From positions 493,869 through 557,868 of the forward strand of contig NZ_FMUJ01000002.1 of NCBI RefSeq assembly GCF_900100965.1: DNA of 64,000 nt, read 5' to 3'. A program made the position numbers and the translations under genes. The DNA is from Variovorax sp. EL159. GTDB lineage: Bacteria; Pseudomonadota; Gammaproteobacteria; Burkholderiales; Burkholderiaceae_C. Within the stretch, counting starts at the first letter, position 1. Each line of letters starts with the position of its first letter. The notes beneath the pieces are model-generated. The model was not told the DNA's origin and made no database searches. It worked only from the letters and a program-made list of their open reading frames with translations. Below are positions 60,425 to 64,000 of the stretch, one piece after another.

Positions 60425-61507
60425 ATGCTCGTCACCCAACAACCCGTCTTCCGCAAGTTCTGGCATGCCGTCATGCCGCTCACCGAACTGGCCCACGGCC
60501 CCAAGCCTTTCAGGCTGCTGGGCGAAGACATCGTTCTCTTCATCGACGCCGACGGCCAGCCCGCCGCGCTGCGCGACCGCTGCTGCCATCGCACAGCAAA
60601 GCTTTCCAAGGGCTGGTGCGTGGATGGCGAAGGCAAGGCCTGCGGGCAAGGCGCCATTCAATGCGGCTACCACGGCTGGACTTACGACCGCAGCGGGCAG
60701 GTGATCCGGATTCCGCAGTACGAGGCCGACCGCAAGATTTCGCCCGACTACCGCACCACGGCCTACCGCTGCACTTCGCGTTACGGCTACGCATGGGTGG
60801 CGCTGGAAGAACCCATTGCCGACATTCCGGCGATTCCGGAGTTCGAGGACGTGGGCTACCGCACCATCTTCCAGTTCTACGAGGAGTGGCAGACCAGCCC
60901 GATGCGCGCGCTCGAAAACTCCTTCGACAACTCGCACTTCAGCTTTGTGCATCGCGCCACTTTCGGCGTGGCCGCGAGCCCGAAGCCGAGCAAGTACGAA
61001 CTGGTCGAGAACGACGCGGGCTTCTACGCGGAGACGGTGATCGAAGCGAACAACCCGGTGAAGTTCCACGCGATCAGCGGCGTGACCGATGCGATCACCA
61101 CGCGCCACATGCGCAACGCCTACTTTCTGCCGTTCTCGCGCCGGCTCGACATCGAGTACCCCTCGGGCATCCGCCACATCATCATCAACTGCTTCACGCC
61201 CATCGACGACGGCCGCATGCAGCTGTGCCAATGGCTGTTCCGCAACGACACCGAGGCGGATTGCGCGGCGCAGATGCTGATCGATTTCGACGAGGAGATC
61301 ACGCGGGAGGACAAGGACATCCTGGAGTCGACGGACCCTGATGCGTTGGTCGATACGCGGCGGCGTGGGGTCGAGTATTCGATGGAGTCGGACCGGCCTG
61401 GGATGTTGATCCGCAAGCACCTGATGCAGTTGCTGGCGAAGCATGGCGAGGCCGAGGTTTATCGCGGCATGAACAGCGCGGTTGTTCCTATCGCCAAGGC
61501 GGCTTGA
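60425..61507 (+). CDS. Rieske [2Fe-2S] oxygenase alpha subunit
   Basis: 360 residues. Rieske cluster ligands are C53-x-H55 (DRCCHRTAKL) and C80-x2-H83 (QCGYHGWTYD). The mononuclear iron site is in NSFDNSHFSFVHRATF with His171 and His176 and the bridging Asp168. It is a ring-hydroxylating or demethylating monooxygenase of the VanA/PaO/NdmA-like class, needing separate reductase genes that are not here. The divergent binding protein, deaminase and ureD suggest an N-containing substrate such as a methylxanthine or N-heterocycle; that is inferred. Confidence 0.9.
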   Translation: MLVTQQPVFRKFWHAVMPLTELAHGPKPFRLLGEDIVLFIDADGQPAALRDRCCHRTAKLSKGWCVDGEGKACGQGAIQCGYHGWTYDRSGQVIRIPQYEADRKISPDYRTTAYRCTSRYGYAWVALEEPIADIPAIPEFEDVGYRTIFQFYEEWQTSPMRALENSFDNSHFSFVHRATFGVAASPKPSKYELVENDAGFYAETVIEANNPVKFHAISGVTDAITTRHMRNAYFLPFSRRLDIEYPSGIRHIIINCFTPIDDGRMQLCQWLFRNDTEADCAAQMLIDFDEEITREDKDILESTDPDALVDTRRRGVEYSMESDRPGMLIRKHLMQLLAKHGEAEVYRGMNSAVVPIAKAA

Positions 61508-61566
61508 GGGGCTCTTGCGCTGTTGTCTTGGGTGCTGTCGTTCGGGGCGCGTGCGAATGACATCGG

Positions 61567-61769
61567 GTACTCCCCTCCGCGAATGTCCCCCGCTTCGCTC
61601 CTCCTTTATTTCGCTGCGGGGAGCACCCGATGCCATTCGCACAGGGCACGCTGCAGGTACATCGCCGATCAACGACCGCTCTGATAACGCTCACGCCGGC
61701 GGCGTGCTCCCCGCAGCGAAATAAAGGAGGAGGGGCGCAGCCCCGGGGGACATTCGCGGAGGGGAGTAC
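61567..61769. repeat. Large foldback (inverted-repeat) element
   Basis: Left arm 61567-61626 and right arm 61704-61769 are near-perfect inverted copies of about 60-66 bases, sharing GTACTCCCCTCCGCGAATGT, TCCTCCTTTATTTCGCTGCG and matching ends. They differ only in an inner GAAGC/GGGGCGCAGCCCC patch. No ORF lies inside. It sits between converging genes (Rieske oxygenase and dadA) and would form a very stable hairpin, so it can serve as bidirectional terminator, and it may be a mobile foldback (MITE-like) repeat. Flanking sequence 61508-61566 and 61770-61829 holds nothing else that I can assign. Confidence 0.85.
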
Positions 61770-61829
61770 GCCGTCGGCGTGGGCGCCGCCCTGAACGGCA
61801 GCGCGCAAACCGCGACGTGCGCCCCAGCG

Positions 61830-63131
61830 TCAGGCCGGTGCAGCCGCAGGGCTCGGCCGCGTACCGCGCGACGACGTCTCTTCGTAGCGGTCCATGCCCA
61901 GCCCGTCGGTACGGATCTCCGGCCGCTGGCCGGTCACCATGTCGGAGATCAGCTTGCCCGAGCCGCAGGCCATGGTCCAGCCCAGCGTGCCGTGGCCGGT
62001 GTTGAGGAACAGGTTGCCGTAGCGCGTGGCGCCGACGATGGGCGTGCTGTCGGGCGTCATCGGGCGCAGGCCGGTCCAGAAGCTGGCGGCGGGCAGGTCG
62101 CCGCCGGGGAACAGGTCGCTCACCACCTTCTCGAGCGTGGCGCGGCGGTTCGGGTTCAGGCGCAGGTCGTAGCCGCCGAGTTCGGCCATGCCGCCCACGC
62201 GGATGCGGTTGTCGAAGCGCGTGACGGCCACCTTGTACGTTTCGTCGAGCACGGTCGATTGCGGCGCGAGCGATTCGTCGACCAGCGGCACGGTGAGCGA
62301 ATAGCCCTTGACCGGGTAGACCGGAATGTCGAGGCCCAGCGATGCGATGGCGGCGCGCGAGTAGCTGCCGAAGGCCATCACATAGCGGTCGGCCGTGAGG
62401 ATCTTGCCGGTGGTGGTGCGCACGCCGGTGATGCGGTCGCCGTCGGTTTCGAGGCCGTCGATGGTCTGGCCGAAGCGGAAGTCCACGCCCAGGCCGCGTG
62501 CGATGTCGGCCAGGCCGCGCGTGAACAGGTGGCAGTCGCCGGTTTCGTCGTTGGGCAGGCGCAGGCCGCCCGTGAGGCGGTCGCGCGCGCCGGCCAGCGC
62601 GGGCTCGACGCGGGCGAGCGCATCGCGGTCGAGCAGTTCGTAAGGCACGCCGCATTCTTCGAGCACCGCGATGTCGCGTTGCACCGCATCGAGCTGCGCC
62701 TGCGTGCGGAACAGTTGCAGCGTGCCGCCGGTGCGCTGCTCGTACTGCAGGCCGGTGTCGGCGCGCAGTTGCTGCAGGCAGCCGCGGCTGTATTCGGCCA
62801 CGCGCATCATGCGTTCCTTGTTGATCGCATAGCGCTCGGGCGAGCAGTTGCGCAGCATCGCGGCCATCCAGCGCAGCTGGTAGAGCGTGCCGTCGGGGCG
62901 GATCGACAGCGGCGCGTGCTTCTGGAACATCCACTTGATCGCCTTCAGCGGAATGCCCGGCGCGGCCCACGGCGTGGAGTAGCCGGGCGACACCTGGCCG
63001 GCATTGCCGAAGCTGGTTTCTTCCGCCGGGCCGGCCTGCCGGTCGAGCAGGGTGACCTCGGCGCCGGAGCGTGCGAGGTAGTAAGCCGTGGTGGTGCCGA
63101 TCACGCCGCCGCCGAGAACGATGACTTTCAT
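61830..63131 (-). CDS. dadA: D-amino-acid dehydrogenase
   Basis: 433 residues. N-terminal FAD fingerprint [29 protein letters not shown] (in blocks), [22 protein letters not shown], and the C-terminal block [37 protein letters not shown] are canonical DadA. It oxidises D-alanine and other D-amino acids to keto acids and feeds electrons to the respiratory chain at the inner membrane. It is divergent from an Lrp-type gene, the known arrangement of dadR/dadA in Pseudomonas. Two inverted repeats lie in the divergent region. Confidence 0.96.
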   Translation of the reverse strand: MKVIVLGGGVIGTTTAYYLARSGAEVTLLDRQAGPAEETSFGNAGQVSPGYSTPWAAPGIPLKAIKWMFQKHAPLSIRPDGTLYQLRWMAAMLRNCSPERYAINKERMMRVAEYSRGCLQQLRADTGLQYEQRTGGTLQLFRTQAQLDAVQRDIAVLEECGVPYELLDRDALARVEPALAGARDRLTGGLRLPNDETGDCHLFTRGLADIARGLGVDFRFGQTIDGLETDGDRITGVRTTTGKILTADRYVMAFGSYSRAAIASLGLDIPVYPVKGYSLTVPLVDESLAPQSTVLDETYKVAVTRFDNRIRVGGMAELGGYDLRLNPNRRATLEKVVSDLFPGGDLPAASFWTGLRPMTPDSTPIVGATRYGNLFLNTGHGTLGWTMACGSGKLISDMVTGQRPEIRTDGLGMDRYEETSSRGTRPSPAAAPA

Positions 63132-63149
63132 GGTGTATCCGCTGATTCA

Positions 63150-63195
63150 AATGGAATGATGTGAATCTAAAGTGCACAATGCAGTGGATTCCATT
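63150..63195. promoter_or_regulatory. Inverted repeat in the dadA/Lrp divergent region
   Basis: AATGGAAT (63150-63157) and ATTCCATT (63188-63195) are perfect 8-bp arms. They lie close to the dadA start and partly overlap the second repeat pair, as expected for arrays of Lrp sites. Confidence 0.5.
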
Positions 63196-63227
63196 GTTTT
63201 TGAGGGTTTGACGGTGAAATCCACTGC
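63181..63227. promoter_or_regulatory. Lrp-type operator pair upstream of the regulator gene
   Basis: GCAGTGGATT (63181-63190) and AATCCACTGC (63218-63227) are perfect 10-bp arms 27 bases apart. Lrp/AsnC octamers bind phased repeats at such spacing; the site covers the region 33-79 bases before the regulator ATG. Confidence 0.65.
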
Positions 63228-63259
63228 CGAAAAACCTCCAATGCCACGCGCGGAGTGAA

Positions 63260-63727
63260 ATGCCCGAACTCGACCGAATCGACCGCAAGATCCTCGACCT
63301 GCTGCAGCGCCAGGGCCGTGTTTCCATGACCGAGCTGGCCGAGCACATCGGCCTGTCGGCCTCGCCGTGTGCCGAGCGCGTCAAGCGCATGGAGCGCGAC
63401 GGCGTCATCACCGGCTACCACGCGCGCGTGTCGCCCGAGGCGCTGGGCAAGACGCTGCTGGTGTTCGTCGAGATCAAGCTGTCGGCCAAGTCGGGCGACG
63501 TGTTCGACAAGGTGAAGCAGGAGCTGCTGCACATGCCCGAGGTGCTCGAATGCCACCTGGTGTCGGGCAGCTTCGACTACCTCGTGAAGGCGCGCCTGAG
63601 CGGCATGAGCGAGTACCGGCACCTGCTGGGCGACATCTTGAAGAAGCTGCCGGTGGCGGCCGAGTCGCACAGCTACGTGGTCATGGAAGAGATCAAGGAG
63701 ACCTTGATGCTCGCCGTCGACCGCTGA
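63260..63727 (+). CDS. Lrp/AsnC-family regulator, probably of dadA
   Basis: 155 residues. HTH MPELDRIDRKILDLLQRQGRVSMTELAEHIGLSASPCAERVKRMERDG (in blocks) and the RAM ligand domain (LLVFVEIKLSA, EVLECHLVSGSFDYLVKARL). It is divergent from dadA, as is DadR in Pseudomonas and its Burkholderiales counterparts, where it activates dadA in response to alanine. GGAG lies five bases before the ATG. Confidence 0.94.
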   Translation: MPELDRIDRKILDLLQRQGRVSMTELAEHIGLSASPCAERVKRMERDGVITGYHARVSPEALGKTLLVFVEIKLSAKSGDVFDKVKQELLHMPEVLECHLVSGSFDYLVKARLSGMSEYRHLLGDILKKLPVAAESHSYVVMEEIKETLMLAVDR

Positions 63728-63752
63728 GCCCCGCGGCTACCATCGCGAGCGC

Positions 63753-64000
63753 ATGCAAGACACCACCGCCATCACCATCCGCCCCTGGCAACTCGCCGAC
63801 TTCGACGCCGTCAAGGCCATCCTCGACGACACCTTCGCGAGCACCTGGCAGCCGCAGCTCACGCCCGAGGCCCTGCAGGCCTACCGCGAGAGCGGCGAGC
63901 CGGTCGGCTATATCGACCAGATGGGCACCGCCTTCTTCGTTGCCGAGATCGGCGGCGAAGTGGTCGGCATGGTGCACTGGGAACACGACTTCGTGCATGC
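63753..64000 (+). CDS. GNAT-family N-acetyltransferase (cut by window end)
   Basis: The first 82 residues are visible and in frame to the last base: MQDTTAITIRPWQLADFDAV, then ILDDTFASTWQPQLTPEALQAY, VGYIDQMGTAFFVAEIGGEVVGMVHWEHDF. The opening ITIRPWQLADFDAVKAI and the strand VAEIGGEVVGMV are the beta1 and beta4 elements of the GNAT fold. The acetyl-CoA loop lies beyond the window. It starts 25 bases after the Lrp stop. Confidence 0.85.
   Translation, partial: MQDTTAITIRPWQLADFDAVKAILDDTFASTWQPQLTPEALQAYRESGEPVGYIDQMGTAFFVAEIGGEVVGMVHWEHDFVH

Overview
The window reads as chromosomal DNA of a high-GC betaproteobacterium of the Comamonadaceae/Burkholderiales type, most like Variovorax. The grounds are dense genes with very high third-position GC, three Bug-type extracytoplasmic receptors, many LysR regulators, a Burkholderiales-type porin, and a cysteine-dioxygenase-like thiol dioxygenase in a sulfur cluster. 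The genus is an inference from gene content; no rRNA marker is present. I see no tRNA, rRNA, CRISPR array, transposase or phage gene. About 59 protein genes can be supported, two of them cut by the window edges.

Layout. 1-4515: IclR regulator divergent from a CoA-thioester operon (crotonase, class III CoA-transferase, Bug receptor, second crotonase). 4657-9753: MFS pump, then an ECF sigma/anti-sigma pair divergent from a beta-propeller/cupredoxin protein with a mirrored pair of promoters, then an aldo/keto reductase. 9966-18001: RND efflux operon (outer-membrane factor, adaptor, pump) with its own OmpR-type two-component system. 18210-21463: DedA-rhodanese fusion, MFS pump, DUF4272 protein. 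21491-24822: dialkylglycine-decarboxylase-like enzyme, amino-acid binding protein and divergent LysR. 24845-25995: cytoplasm-start muramidase with a LysM domain inside its catalytic fold, overlapping a small secreted cysteine-rich protein. 26142-29912: NarX/NarL-type two-component pair and a porin. 30057-38182: small membrane proteins, DUF938 methyltransferase, PrsW-type protease, HU, MFS/LysR pair, sirtuin, NlpC/P60 lipoprotein, zinc-ribbon and 36-residue proteins. 38287-44464: FAD monooxygenase, CstA-YbdD pyruvate/peptide uptake pair, TonB-dependent siderophore receptor. 44481-46518: YeiE/YeiH-like pair. 46635-51896: small proteins, AraC regulator, two alpha/beta hydrolases, DUF1127 protein and LysR. 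51982-57625: an organosulfur cluster (MetC-like lyase with an altered PLP residue, Bug receptor, four-domain rhodanese, thiol dioxygenase, divergent LysR). 57656-61507: orphan ureD, nucleoside deaminase and NMT1-type binding protein divergent from a Rieske oxygenase across a mirror-symmetric regulatory region. 61508-64000: a large foldback repeat, dadA divergent from an Lrp regulator, and the start of a GNAT gene.

How the genes work together. Most units are small catabolic or transport operons with a divergent regulator, typical of a metabolically versatile soil or plant-associated bacterium. Translational coupling by ATGA, TTGA or GTGA overlaps is common, and TTG or GTG starts are frequent. 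The parts most worth follow-up are the organosulfur cluster, the LysM-split muramidase with its overlapping secreted partner, the mirrored ECF promoters, and the mirrored control region in front of the Rieske oxygenase.
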